Counted from the stretch's first letter, positions 15,547 through 24,236 are shown. The stretch is DNA of 30,839 bases from Dehalococcoidia bacterium UBA1141 (GCA_002311385.1 DCAE01000103.1:22720-53558), one strand, 5' to 3'. Numbers and translations are program-made. Notes: generated by a model from the sequence alone, not told the origin.

Positions 15547-15766
15547 TCTTCCTCACGAACCCGCCAACTGGATTACATCAGCGCCAGACAGAACCAACAA
15601 GCTCAAGACCGTAAGCATTATGTGAACCGCAAACGGCTTTTATCATGTGTCGAGATTCTGGATAATAATCTGGCTATTGTTAATGCAACCATGATACCTT
15701 CTCAGTTCATCCCAATTCAAGGACGTAGGATCGGCCGTTTTGGCAAGCCCTGAGGTGCGTGTGCTG

Positions 15767-15775
15767 TGCTATAAT
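15767..15775 (+). promoter_or_regulatory. Extended -10 promoter before the CoA-transferase genes
   Basis: TGC-TATAAT is a perfect extended -10 element, 53 nt before the first CoA-transferase ATG. No good -35 is present at 17 nt, as expected when the extended -10 compensates. The remainder of 15547-15766 shows no gene or clear minus-strand promoter. Confidence 0.65.
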
Positions 15776-15828
15776 CTGCCCATTTTCAGCCTATAGGCGG
15801 GATTTGGATAGTCTGGATTTAGTAAGAT

Positions 15829-17055
15829 ATGCTCAGTCCTTATACAGTTTTAGACCTGACCGATGAAAAAGGCGAGATGGCCAGCATGGTGCTGGGAGAC
15901 TTGGGCGCCGACGTAATTAAGGTGGAGCCGCCGGTCGGCTCACCAAGCCGGTCTTTGGGTCCGTTCTTGGAAGACGCTCCGGAAGCGGAGCGAAGCCTGC
16001 AATTCTTTTCCTTCAACCGCAACAAACGCAGTATCACCTTGGACTTGGAGACGGAAGCGGGCCGTGATGCACTGTTCGCTCTGGCTGAAAAAGCCGACTT
16101 CATAATCGAATCGGCCCGGCCCGGTGAGATGGCCCAAAAGGGGTTGGGATTTGAAGCTATACGGCAGGCCAACCGGCGCATCATTTACGTGGCTATCACG
16201 CCTTTTGGTCAAGACGGACCACGGGCGAATATTCCCGCCAGCGACCTGACCATCGTGGCCATGGGCGGCCCCATGAGCCTGCAAGGTCACCCGGACCGAG
16301 CTCCGGTGCGCCTGTCCCTCCCGCAAGCCTGGCTACACGCCTCGGTGGAAGCATCGGTGGGGGCATTGACCGCTCATGCCCTAATGATACGCACCGGTGA
16401 AGCGCAGTTTGTGGACGTCTCCGCTCAGACGGCCATGATTTGGACCATGATGCAGGGTATGGTAGCCAGTTCGGTACAAGGCCGGGACTTCAACCGGGCC
16501 GGCAACGCCATCCAACTTGGTTCAATCACTTTGCGCTTGGTCCACGAATGCGCCGACGGTTATGTGGTGATATTCCCCATCGGTGGCGCATTGTCCAAGC
16601 TGGTCGAATGGTGCGTCCAAGATGGCATCGTTCCGGAAGATTGGCTCACGGCTGAAGACTGGCCTATGTACCACTTCAAGGTTCTCCAACAGCAACCCGT
16701 GTCCCATTCAATTGAAGAAGTTACAAACATGGTCAGTGAGTATGTTAAGGACAAAACCAAAAACCAATTGCTGGAACACGGCTTGGCGGAAGGTGTGTCC
16801 ATGGCTCCGGTCAGCAGCATCGAGGACTTGACCCGCTTCAAGCATCTGGAAGAACGAGGATATTGGATAACGGCTCCATTGCCCAACGGACAGCAGACAA
16901 AGGCACCTGGAATCTTCGCGAATATCAGCGGGACACCCATGAATGTCCGCCATTGGCCACCGCGGTTGGGCGAGCACACCGGAGAGATTTTACGGGACAT
17001 TCTAGGGCTTTCTCCCAGTCAGATCGCCTCGGCATCGGGCCAAGCTAACGCCTAA
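15829..17055 (+). CDS. CaiB/BaiF family III CoA-transferase, catalytic Asp missing
   Basis: This 408-aa protein has the family III fold signatures: VLDLTDEKGEMASMVLGDLGADVIKVEPP in its N-terminal 35 residues, SFNRNKRSITLDL (61-73), ITPFGQDGPR (123-132) and GEAQFVDVS (190-198). In this family the catalytic Asp (Asp169 of formyl-CoA transferase) sits 22 residues before the G-x-x-Q motif. Here that position is W168 (LPQAWLHAS) with no acidic residue nearby. It may therefore be a structural or non-catalytic partner of the next gene, which keeps the Asp. The start at 15829 lacks a strong ribosome-binding site. It is the first gene of a two-gene plus-strand unit, and the substrate is unknown. Confidence 0.92.
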   Translation: MLSPYTVLDLTDEKGEMASMVLGDLGADVIKVEPPVGSPSRSLGPFLEDAPEAERSLQFFSFNRNKRSITLDLETEAGRDALFALAEKADFIIESARPGEMAQKGLGFEAIRQANRRIIYVAITPFGQDGPRANIPASDLTIVAMGGPMSLQGHPDRAPVRLSLPQAWLHASVEASVGALTAHALMIRTGEAQFVDVSAQTAMIWTMMQGMVASSVQGRDFNRAGNAIQLGSITLRLVHECADGYVVIFPIGGALSKLVEWCVQDGIVPEDWLTAEDWPMYHFKVLQQQPVSHSIEEVTNMVSEYVKDKTKNQLLEHGLAEGVSMAPVSSIEDLTRFKHLEERGYWITAPLPNGQQTKAPGIFANISGTPMNVRHWPPRLGEHTGEILRDILGLSPSQIASASGQANA

Positions 17056-17108
17056 CCAAGAATTGCCACAACCATTTCCCACATCCAATTGCATGAATAG
17101 AGGATTAG

Positions 17109-18332
17109 ATGCCGGACACACTGCCCTTTGAGGGAATCAAAATCGCAGACTTTTCCTGGGTCGGTGTGGGCCCTATCACGACCAAATACCTGGCCGACCA
17201 CGGAGCGACGGTGGTGCGGGTGGAGACTACCAGCCCCCTTGACATCTTGCGGGTAGCCGGACCATTCAAAGACGGCATACCGGGACCGGACCGGAGCCAG
17301 TTCTATGCCGACTATAACTCGTCCAAATACGGATTAACCTTGGACTTGAAAAACCCGGCTGCCCTCGACGTAGCCCACCGCCTCATCACTTGGGCCGACG
17401 TTCTAACCGAGAGTTTTACTCCCGGCACTGTGGATAGCCTGGGCATCGGCTACGAGACAGTTCGCTCGATAAACCCTTCAATCATCATGGCCAGCACTTG
17501 TCTCATGGGCCAGACCGGCCCTGCCGCAAGCTTCGCTGGCTTTGGTTTTCATGCCGGTTCCATAGCGGGCTATTATGAGATAACCGGATGGCCTGACCTT
17601 CCCCCTGACGGTCCCTGGACAGCCTATACCGACACGGTGTCCCCCAGATTCTTAGCCGCCATCTTGATGGCTGCGTTGGACCACCGTCGTAGGACCGGCG
17701 AGGGGCAATTCATTGATGCATCGCAATTGGAGATGAGCCTACATTTTCTATCGCCACAATTGATTGATTACAACGTGAGTGGCCGTTCGGTAACTCGCAA
17801 TGGCAACCGGTCCGCTTTCATGGCCCCCCATGGGGCATTTCCATGCCAAGGCGATGACCAGTGGTGCACTGTGGCCGTGGAAAACGATGGGCAGTGGGAC
17901 GGCCTGCGCCGGGCGATGGGGGAACCGGATTGGGCTCAAGACGAGCGGTTCAAGGACGCCGAAGGGCGGCTGGCGAACCAGGATGAAATAGAGACCAAGC
18001 TAGGCGAATGGACTCAGACGTTGCCGCCGAAAGTTGTGATGGAAACACTGAATGGGGAAGGTGTTCCTGCAGGAGTGGTGCAACGTAGTAGCGACCTGCA
18101 ACTGGACCCTCAGCTGGCGCACCGGGGCTTTTTCCGGAACCTGGAACACCAAGAGATGGGCACTATTCCCTATCCAGGCCACCAGTTCCACATCAGCGGC
18201 TACGACAGTGGTCCTCGGTCCGCCGCACCGGTACTTGGACAGCACAACGACGAAGTGCTTCGCGGTATTTTGGGCATGACCGAAGATGAAATCACCGAGG
18301 CCATCATAGGCGGAGCCCTAGGCCAGGGCTAA
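17109..18332 (+). CDS. CaiB/BaiF family III CoA-transferase
   Basis: Family III transferases move CoA between carboxylic acids through an enzyme-bound aspartyl-CoA thioester. This 407-aa copy has KIADFSWVGVGPITTKYLAD at the N-terminus, YNSSKYGLTLDL (69-80), the expected catalytic D175 (AYTDTVSPR), and GEGQFIDAS (197-205). AGRSDLQLDPQLAHRG-type residues near the end (here SSDLQLDPQLAHRGFF) fit the family. The ATG at 17109 has AGAGGA 4 nt upstream, 53 nt after the previous gene. Paired, non-identical family III genes are known to form heteromeric transferases (BbsEF, SmtAB), which is the likeliest reading here. It is convergent with the FAD monooxygenase, 8 nt away. Confidence 0.93.
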   Translation: MPDTLPFEGIKIADFSWVGVGPITTKYLADHGATVVRVETTSPLDILRVAGPFKDGIPGPDRSQFYADYNSSKYGLTLDLKNPAALDVAHRLITWADVLTESFTPGTVDSLGIGYETVRSINPSIIMASTCLMGQTGPAASFAGFGFHAGSIAGYYEITGWPDLPPDGPWTAYTDTVSPRFLAAILMAALDHRRRTGEGQFIDASQLEMSLHFLSPQLIDYNVSGRSVTRNGNRSAFMAPHGAFPCQGDDQWCTVAVENDGQWDGLRRAMGEPDWAQDERFKDAEGRLANQDEIETKLGEWTQTLPPKVVMETLNGEGVPAGVVQRSSDLQLDPQLAHRGFFRNLEHQEMGTIPYPGHQFHISGYDSGPRSAAPVLGQHNDEVLRGILGMTEDEITEAIIGGALGQG

Positions 18333-18340
18333 CGCTAAGC

Positions 18341-19546
18341 CTACTCATCTCCGAAGAACCGCATTTTCGTTCTTTCATCCACGTCGGAGACCGGCCCGCT
18401 GAGCAATACGTCCAGTTGCTTTGTGCGGTCTTCCTTCCACGCTGCGAAGGCTCTCGTCCGGCGAGCGTCCGCCTCCTCACCGGTCTCCATCAACAGCTGG
18501 GTCTCCCACAACTCTACATCGTGGATGATTTTGTAGTACCGGTCGTGCTCTTCAGCGTAACTATGGCCAGCGACATCCCAGTTGTCATCGCCAAGCAACG
18601 CATCTCGCAGAACGCGAACGTCCCTGAGGGTTAATGACAAACCTTGGCCCCACGTGGGGTCGGGTGCGCCTCCGGCAGCCCCGATTAAGGCCACGCCATC
18701 GTGATACGGATGGTCCACCCAAGAAGCCGCTCCGTCAAAGGTAGCAAGTGGCCCGGCTGGCTCGGCCTTAGCGTAGTGACTCTCCGGCACTCCACCCTTT
18801 ATGGACTCTTCCAAAAAGCGGGGGATGCTGCCTTCGCCGGTCAAACGAAATCCTGCAGCCTCTCCATAACACACGTAGCCTCTGATGCGGCCGTCGCCTT
18901 GAGGGAACATCAATATCCATAGTCCCAATTCCGGGTTCAACCAGGCGTGGGACGTGTCGTCAACCACATGAACATTGTCCAACAAAAGACCCGCCACCAG
19001 GGTATGGCCTGGGTCATGTTGGACTAGGAAGCCAGCCCAACTCCGAAACGGCGCATCCCGTCCATCGGCGCCAATGATTAGCCGTGCTCGAAACTCCACT
19101 TCTGCGCCGTCGACTTGAGCTAGTACTGTGGGCTCTTTGCCCGTCTTAACTCCAAGGACTCTTGCGCCTTTTCGGATGTCCGCGCCAGCTTCTGCGGCTG
19201 CTCTAAGCAGCCAATCTTGGCCTGTTGGATGGTAGAAGGCAGTCACCGCCTCCTTGGGGTAACTGGTGGAGGTCAAATCGCGGTGGCTTGTCCGGTGGGC
19301 ACCCACATAGCCGTCCCACCAAGGCAAATCACGACCCCCGGAGGCCAAGATGGTGTCATAGATGCCCAATTCCTTGGCTTCCGCCGTGCCCCAAGGCATG
19401 ATGGCCTCGCCCCGCACTCTATCGCGGAAAACAGCGTCCCGTTCCAAGACAAGAACGCTTGCGCCTTTCTCGGCCATGACCTTGGCCAGGGAAGCACCGG
19501 CGATTCCTCCGCCAACGGTGATGATGTCGTAACTTGTGGTGGCCAA
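18341..19546 (-). CDS. FAD-dependent monooxygenase / oxidoreductase (PHBH-like)
   Basis: This 401-aa flavoprotein has the FAD dinucleotide motif GGGIAG (12-17) ending in the ribose-binding ERD (35-37), the GADGRDA motif (159-165) typical of class A aromatic-ring hydroxylases, and a second FAD contact in GVALIGAAGGAPDP followed by GQGLSLTLRD. The substrate is unknown and some relatives are halogenases or geranylgeranyl reductases. The start is TTG at 19546, three nt after the stop of the upstream hydrolase. An in-frame stop immediately upstream rules out a longer start, so translation is probably coupled. It is the last gene of the lyase-hydrolase-oxygenase unit. Confidence 0.88.
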   Translation of the reverse strand: MATTSYDIITVGGGIAGASLAKVMAEKGASVLVLERDAVFRDRVRGEAIMPWGTAEAKELGIYDTILASGGRDLPWWDGYVGAHRTSHRDLTSTSYPKEAVTAFYHPTGQDWLLRAAAEAGADIRKGARVLGVKTGKEPTVLAQVDGAEVEFRARLIIGADGRDAPFRSWAGFLVQHDPGHTLVAGLLLDNVHVVDDTSHAWLNPELGLWILMFPQGDGRIRGYVCYGEAAGFRLTGEGSIPRFLEESIKGGVPESHYAKAEPAGPLATFDGAASWVDHPYHDGVALIGAAGGAPDPTWGQGLSLTLRDVRVLRDALLGDDNWDVAGHSYAEEHDRYYKIIHDVELWETQLLMETGEEADARRTRAFAAWKEDRTKQLDVLLSGPVSDVDERTKMRFFGDE

Positions 19547-19549
19547 AAC

Positions 19550-20071
19550 TTATACCACAGTTGCTCCTAGTATTTTCTCCAGGTGCTGCAAGGCCCAACC
19601 GTGAGCTTCGGGGTCGAAAGATGCCACACAATCGGTAGGCACTTCCACTATGTAGTCTCGATTACGAGCATCGGAGGTTGTGTGTAGAACGCAGATATCG
19701 GTGCATACGCCGCAAATCACCAGTTTATCGGGTCGAAGACGCTCCAATCGCTGCTCAAGGTCGGTGTTGAAAAAACCGCTATAGCGGTTCTTGGGTACAA
19801 CGTTCCCACCGGTGACGAACCGGGAAAGCTCGGGAATCACATCGGGCTCCGACGTGCCTTTGACGCAGTGGACCGGGAATATCTGGAACTCCAAATCGTC
19901 CGGGTCGTGGTGGTCGGAGATGAATAAAACCTGAGCGCCGGCCCCGGTCTCACGCTCAAGCAAATCAACCACCTTTGGTATTATCTTCCGGGCATCGTCA
20001 CCGCAATACAGGTTGTGCCCCGGCTCCAAAAAGCCCCGCACCATGTCGATTACCAGCACCGTGTTGGCCAT
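19550..20071 (-). CDS. Isochorismatase/nicotinamidase-like cysteine hydrolase
   Basis: This 173-aa protein belongs to the isochorismatase-like cysteine hydrolase superfamily. The triad is visible as D9 (VIDMVRGF), K94 (VPKNRYSGF) and C127 (CGVCTDICVLHT). Residues D53/H55 (SDHHDPDD) and H68 in FPVHCVKGT resemble the metal site and the HCVxGT motif of nicotinamidases, so an amidase acting on a small amide is likely. Nicotinamide is possible but not proven. I choose the ATG at 20071 because the family begins with the strand leading to D9; a GTG at 20083 is also in frame. It lies between the lyase and the FAD monooxygenase in a tight same-strand unit. Confidence 0.88.
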   Translation of the reverse strand: MANTVLVIDMVRGFLEPGHNLYCGDDARKIIPKVVDLLERETGAGAQVLFISDHHDPDDLEFQIFPVHCVKGTSEPDVIPELSRFVTGGNVVPKNRYSGFFNTDLEQRLERLRPDKLVICGVCTDICVLHTTSDARNRDYIVEVPTDCVASFDPEAHGWALQHLEKILGATVV

Positions 20072-20145
20072 GATTAAGACCACCCAATGGTTTTGCTGCT
20101 CTTGGCGATTTTGATTACTAGAGGGCCTGTACTAGTCGGCTTGTA

Positions 20146-21030
20146 CTAGACGGCTTGGGGTTCTGGCGTGTAGGAAGCGTCTTTGGACAGCATTGCGTCC
20201 AATCCCACGATGTTAAAGCACTCTTCCACATTTACCATGTTGCCCAAAAGGTGGGACGTGGTTCCTTTTTCCTTCAGTTCTTTCATAACGTCGGTGACCA
20301 CTTTGCAGACGGTAAGTAGGGCGCTAACCGGGAAGATTACTATCTTGAATCCCAGTTTTTCCAACTCGGAGGAAGGTATCAAGGGCGACTTGCCGGTCTC
20401 CACGTAATTGTAGAGCAACGGTATGCCCAAGCTTTTTGTGGCTCGTTCGGCTTCCTCGGGCGTTCGTAGGGCCTCAACAAACAGAACGTCGGCGCCCGCT
20501 TTGATGTAGTCATCGCACCTGCGCATCGAATCGTCCCATCCGGTCACCGCCAAGGCGTCCGTTCTCACAATGATTGTGAAATCAGGGTCGGTTCGAGCGT
20601 CAACGGCAGCCCGGATTTTCTGCACCATATCCTCTACCGGAATCACCCTTTTGCCATCCAAGTGGCCACACCGCTTGGGAAACTCTTGGTCTTCGATATG
20701 GATTGCTGCCACCCCGGAGCGTTCGTATTGGCGCACGGTGCGTTGGACATTCAAGACCCCGCCATACCCTGTATCGGCGTCGGCAATGACCGGCACATCC
20801 ACGACGCTGGTAATATCGGCGGCATTGCCGAGCATTTCCGTCATGGTGGCAAGGGCCAAATCGGGGTAGCCCAAACGAGCCACCGAAGTTCCGGCGCCGG
20901 TCATATATACGGCGGGAAATCCGGTGTTCTGGATGATGGTGGCGGTCAAGCAGTCATATGCCCCCGGCGCAACTATGATCCCCGGCTGGGACAGTAATTT
21001 CCGGAATTTTGCGGTAGCGACGAAGGCCAT
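20146..21030 (-). CDS. Isocitrate lyase / PEP mutase superfamily C-C lyase
   Basis: This 294-aa protein is a ((beta/alpha)8) lyase of the PEP mutase/isocitrate lyase superfamily. Metal and substrate residues are seen in IADADTGYG (D84, D86) and HIEDQ (E113). The catalytic-Cys motif PKRCGH (C121) places it with the C-C lyases, such as 2-methylisocitrate or dimethylmalate lyase, rather than with PEP mutase, which lacks this Cys. The ATG at 21030 is preceded by GGAGGGAG and preferred over the in-frame TTG at 21042. It heads a unit with the cysteine hydrolase and the FAD monooxygenase. The exact 2-hydroxyacid substrate cannot be read. The context of oxygenase, amidase and lyase suggests ring or amide catabolism (inference). 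Confidence 0.9.
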   Translation of the reverse strand: MAFVATAKFRKLLSQPGIIVAPGAYDCLTATIIQNTGFPAVYMTGAGTSVARLGYPDLALATMTEMLGNAADITSVVDVPVIADADTGYGGVLNVQRTVRQYERSGVAAIHIEDQEFPKRCGHLDGKRVIPVEDMVQKIRAAVDARTDPDFTIIVRTDALAVTGWDDSMRRCDDYIKAGADVLFVEALRTPEEAERATKSLGIPLLYNYVETGKSPLIPSSELEKLGFKIVIFPVSALLTVCKVVTDVMKELKEKGTTSHLLGNMVNVEECFNIVGLDAMLSKDASYTPEPQAV

Positions 21031-21167
21031 ATCTCCCTCCAATCAAGCGAATGCTGAAAATAATTTCTGGTTAAACACTATCCGGCGAAAGAATGTTTGA
21101 ACGATACACTCGTCACGCCGGTCTAGACAGGTATATGGGAACCAATGCCAATGAGACACATTCCTGG

Positions 21168-21187
21168 ATTCCGGCCTTCGCCGGAAT
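21168..21187. repeat. REP-like palindromic element
   Basis: ATTCCGGC (21168-21175), CTTC loop, GCCGGAAT (21180-21187) is a perfect 8-bp hairpin within TTCCTGGATTCC...GAATGACGAA. This is the common dispersed 'TTCCGGCCTTCGCCGGAA' repeat type whose translation reads SFRRRPESR. It sits in the 247-nt spacer between fabG and the lyase, which holds no gene that I can support. Confidence 0.75.
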
Positions 21188-21329
21188 GACGAAGACGCGG
21201 CCCATACTCCGGTCGACTCACCAACCAGTATAGAACAATTTCCGCGGGTTCGACTCAGCCAGCAAGCTAATAGAGGCTGCGGTTGCCGGAAAACCGTGGT
21301 CGTGGTGGTTAACGAGGTTATAGGGGAGC

Positions 21330-22082
21330 CTAGGCGATCAGACCACCGTCTATGGTAATCACCTGGCCGGTGATGTAGGAAGCGCCATCCCCGCAAAGGA
21401 AGAGAACGGCTTGAGATACGTCTTCAGCCGACCCGAACCTGCCCATGGGTATCTTATCGAGGATTTGTTTTTGAGTGTCCTCGCTCAATTCTTCAACCAT
21501 GCCGGTGGTGATAAAGCCGGGGGCTACAGCATTCACTGTCACGTTGCGGGAAGCGACTTCCCTGGCTACTGCCTTGGTGAAACCAATCAAGCCCGCTTTG
21601 GCTGCGGCGTAGTTGGCTTGGCCTGGGTTTCCCCTGAGGCCAACGACCGATGAGATATTTACGATTCGGCCTTTGCGCTGCTTAATCATCTGAGGCATAA
21701 CCAGCTTGGAGCAAAGAAATGTGCCACGAAGATTCACGTCCAGCACTTCGTCCCAATCTTCGATTTTCATGCGCATTAACAGCCGGTCTCGATTGATGCC
21801 AGCGTTGTTGACTAGGATGTCGATTTGGCCACATTGCGATATGACTTGCTTCACCGCTGCCCCGGCCGAAGCCTCCTCCGAAACGTTGCCCTCCACCAGA
21901 AAAGCTTCCCCACCACCATGAGTAATCTTCTCGATTACCTTTTCGGCGGACTCTCGGCTGGTGTTGTAGTTGACGCCAACCTTGGCCCCGGCCATGGCAA
22001 GACTAAAGGCGATGGCCGCCCCTATGCCACGGGACGCTCCGGTAACGAACGCTACCCGTCCGTTCAGATCGGTTCCGGTCAT
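21330..22082 (-). CDS. fabG: 3-oxoacyl-[acyl-carrier-protein] reductase
   Basis: This short-chain dehydrogenase reduces 3-ketoacyl-ACP with NADPH in type II fatty acid synthesis. Motifs are TGASRGIG (14-21), NNAG (92-95), and the catalytic S145, Y158 and K162 (SSVVG and GQANYAAAKAG). The last stretch matches classical FabG closely. The 250-aa length and C-terminal TGQVITIDGGL are typical. The ATG at 22082 lies 124 nt after the plsX stop. plsX next door supports a lipid role, although fabD, fabH, acpP and fabF are absent here. Confidence 0.93.
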   Translation of the reverse strand: MTGTDLNGRVAFVTGASRGIGAAIAFSLAMAGAKVGVNYNTSRESAEKVIEKITHGGGEAFLVEGNVSEEASAGAAVKQVISQCGQIDILVNNAGINRDRLLMRMKIEDWDEVLDVNLRGTFLCSKLVMPQMIKQRKGRIVNISSVVGLRGNPGQANYAAAKAGLIGFTKAVAREVASRNVTVNAVAPGFITTGMVEELSEDTQKQILDKIPMGRFGSAEDVSQAVLFLCGDGASYITGQVITIDGGLIA

Positions 22083-22206
22083 CTTGCTACTCGGTTAGTC
22101 AGGCCGGTGGCTTTGATTTTGGCGTTAGTCAGCATAGAAAATAACCTGGTGTAAGATTGCGGATTCGCAAAGGCTCGGCCATACAAGTTGGTTGCGATTC
22201 ACGTGG

Positions 22207-23247
22207 CTAGTTGGGGGTGGAAGGAGTCTCTTGCCGGTTCATAATCGACAACTCCTCTCGCATGCTTTCCACCATGTCCAGACGCACACACCTTGTGGCG
22301 GTGTTGATTGCTCCCGCTACTTCGTCGCCTTTACAAGAGCCATGACCAAGAACAACTGCGCCGTTGACCCCAAACAAAGGTCCACCCATGGTCCTTGGCA
22401 TATTCATCATCTGCCACAAAGATGCGGCGAAGGACTGTACATCTTCGGGGGCCATGCGGGACGAAAGCTCCTTGCCCAAAAACTGGGAAAGGGCGCTACC
22501 CAGGCCCTCGGTGTATTTCATCAAGATGTTGCCCACGAAGCCGTCGCACACAATGACATCCGCTTTCTGGGTAAAAAAGTCCATACCCTCAACATTGCCC
22601 ACAAAGTTCAGGTGGCTTTCTTGGAAAATCTGATGGCTCTCTTGAACTTGCTTGTTCCCTTTGGCCGTCTCCGCTCCGACGCTTAAGAGACCGACGGTCG
22701 GGTTTGGTATCTCCAGAAACTTGCGGGCGAAAACTACTCCCAAAGCAGCAAAGTTCAGGAGCATGCCGGGCCGACAGTCTATGTTACTACCCATGTCCAC
22801 CAAGACGGTGCGGGGCGCCAAACCAAGGAATGGCCCACCGATACATGGTCGGTCCAAGCCTTCCAGCAATCCCAATGCCAACACGGCCACCGCCATAGAT
22901 GCCCCGGTGGAGCCCATGGATACCAGAACGTCGGCTTCGCCGCTCTTCAGAACTTTGTTCGCCACCAATATTGAGGATTTGGGTTTGCTTCGAATCGCCT
23001 GCAAGGGATGTTCGTCATCCCCAATCTTCCCCTCTGAAGATTCGATGCGGACAGGCTTCCCGGCTAAATCGTAGTTGGCAAGTTCGGCTTCCACTTGGTC
23101 TTTGTCGCCGACCAGAATTATTTCTATGTTGTCGGCGTCCAAGGCCCGCATCGCGCCTTTGACCGTTTCGCTGGGTCCGTAATCTCCGCCCATCGCGTCG
23201 AGTACTACCCGCACGGTTGAGCACTTATTTTCTTTTTCGGTGGACAT
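22207..23247 (-). CDS. plsX: Phosphate acyltransferase PlsX
   Basis: PlsX converts acyl-ACP to acyl-phosphate for phosphatidic acid synthesis and is a peripheral membrane enzyme. The signature VVLDAMGGDYGPSETVKGA starts at residue 14. SSILVANKVLKSGEADVLVSMGSTGA and VDMGSNIDCRPGML, with the C-terminal LGVNGAVVLGHGS, are all family hallmarks. The length of 346 aa is normal. The first 10 residues are polar and lineage-specific. The ATG at 23247 has AAGGAA 8 nt upstream. fabG follows on the same strand. The usual rpmF neighbour is not seen. Confidence 0.95.
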   Translation of the reverse strand: MSTEKENKCSTVRVVLDAMGGDYGPSETVKGAMRALDADNIEIILVGDKDQVEAELANYDLAGKPVRIESSEGKIGDDEHPLQAIRSKPKSSILVANKVLKSGEADVLVSMGSTGASMAVAVLALGLLEGLDRPCIGGPFLGLAPRTVLVDMGSNIDCRPGMLLNFAALGVVFARKFLEIPNPTVGLLSVGAETAKGNKQVQESHQIFQESHLNFVGNVEGMDFFTQKADVIVCDGFVGNILMKYTEGLGSALSQFLGKELSSRMAPEDVQSFAASLWQMMNMPRTMGGPLFGVNGAVVLGHGSCKGDEVAGAINTATRCVRLDMVESMREELSIMNRQETPSTPN

Positions 23248-23381
23248 ATGATTGTTCCTTGGAAACTTTATACGCTACTTGAATCACCCTTTGTTTAGTC
23301 CTGTAATGCACCATTCTATGTAACTTGGCTCGACGTAACTTCGTCAATTATTGGTGCACACTCGGGCTTGGTCCGGTTAGG

Positions 23382-24236
23382 CTATTTCTTCAAAACGGTG
23401 GCTGTGCCGCTGACCAGCGCTTGCCCATTGCGGTTGGAAACTCCCACAGCACAAGTTAGATGATTGCCATCCGGCTTATTTTCTTCCTTTTCTACACGGC
23501 CGCTGGTCTCGACGGAGTCGCCTAAGTAAGCCGCGCCCTTGAATCGGACCCGGAATGAACCGCTCTCCAGCCACGGTTTGCCGAACTCCCCGGCCATCAT
23601 CTCAGATATAAATGCCAGTGTGAGCATACCGTGGGCGATAATGCCGCCGAACTGGGTTGTAGCAGCGAATTGTGCGTCCAAATGCAGGGGATTTAGGTCA
23701 CCTGATACTTGGGCGTAGGCATTCAGTTGGTCTTGCGTGATTGTTCTGGCTACCACCGGCATTGAACCTGCGACAGACGTATTAACCGCACCCGCTGGGT
23801 CGGCTTGGTCTTGGTTTTTCGTTGAATCCCGGGACGCCTCATCCGCCGGATGGGTTTTCGGAGACGAATTAATCATAGAGGAATCAACCACCAGCACTGT
23901 GCTCTTGCTGCTAAGGATATCGTTGCCTGCTTTATCGTTGAGACAGACAGCAGCAGTGATGAATTCCAGGCCACCTCGGCGCTTCGGTTCTCCCACCGAT
24001 GCTTTAGCCGTGACTACTTGGCCGACAGCAACGGGCGCCAACGCCGATACTTCCTGCAGGCTGTGGATGGCGCCTGGAGGCAAGTCCAGTTGCTCCAACA
24101 GGGAGCCTAGCGCACGAGCAGCCAACGCCACCGGGGGCACCAACCCGTGACGATCGTATACCGGCAAGCCATCGCCAACCGCGCTTAGATAATCGTGGAC
24201 AAACTCTTCGGTCAGTTCCCAGCTACCAAGCTCCAC
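23382..24236 (-). CDS. Two-hotdog MaoC-like dehydratase domain protein
   Basis: This 284-aa protein is probably a double hotdog. The N-terminal half (1-120) lacks a clear active site and resembles FAS1-type dehydratase N domains. A polar, low-complexity linker follows (about 122-160, Ser/Asp/Asn-rich). The C-terminal half carries the MaoC signature YAQVSGDLNPLHLD, with the Asp/His hydratase dyad, and GGIIAHGMLTL. Such proteins hydrate enoyl-CoA or dehydrate 3-hydroxyacyl-ACP/CoA. The start is GTG at 24236 with AAGGGG 5 nt upstream. It precedes plsX by 134 nt on the same strand. Substrate chain type is unknown. Confidence 0.85.
   Translation of the reverse strand: MELGSWELTEEFVHDYLSAVGDGLPVYDRHGLVPPVALAARALGSLLEQLDLPPGAIHSLQEVSALAPVAVGQVVTAKASVGEPKRRGGLEFITAAVCLNDKAGNDILSSKSTVLVVDSSMINSSPKTHPADEASRDSTKNQDQADPAGAVNTSVAGSMPVVARTITQDQLNAYAQVSGDLNPLHLDAQFAATTQFGGIIAHGMLTLAFISEMMAGEFGKPWLESGSFRVRFKGAAYLGDSVETSGRVEKEENKPDGNHLTCAVGVSNRNGQALVSGTATVLKK

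Noticed and set aside
15617..15645. Possible minus-strand promoter CATAAT for the VWA gene
   Set aside because: The hexamer at the -35 position (TGATAA) matches poorly, and the -10 alone is not enough.
21043..21396. 117-codon open frame on the minus strand reading through the REP-like repeat
   Set aside because: It contains the SFRRRPESR translation of the repeat, overlaps the fabG end, and has no ribosome-binding site or protein-like pattern.
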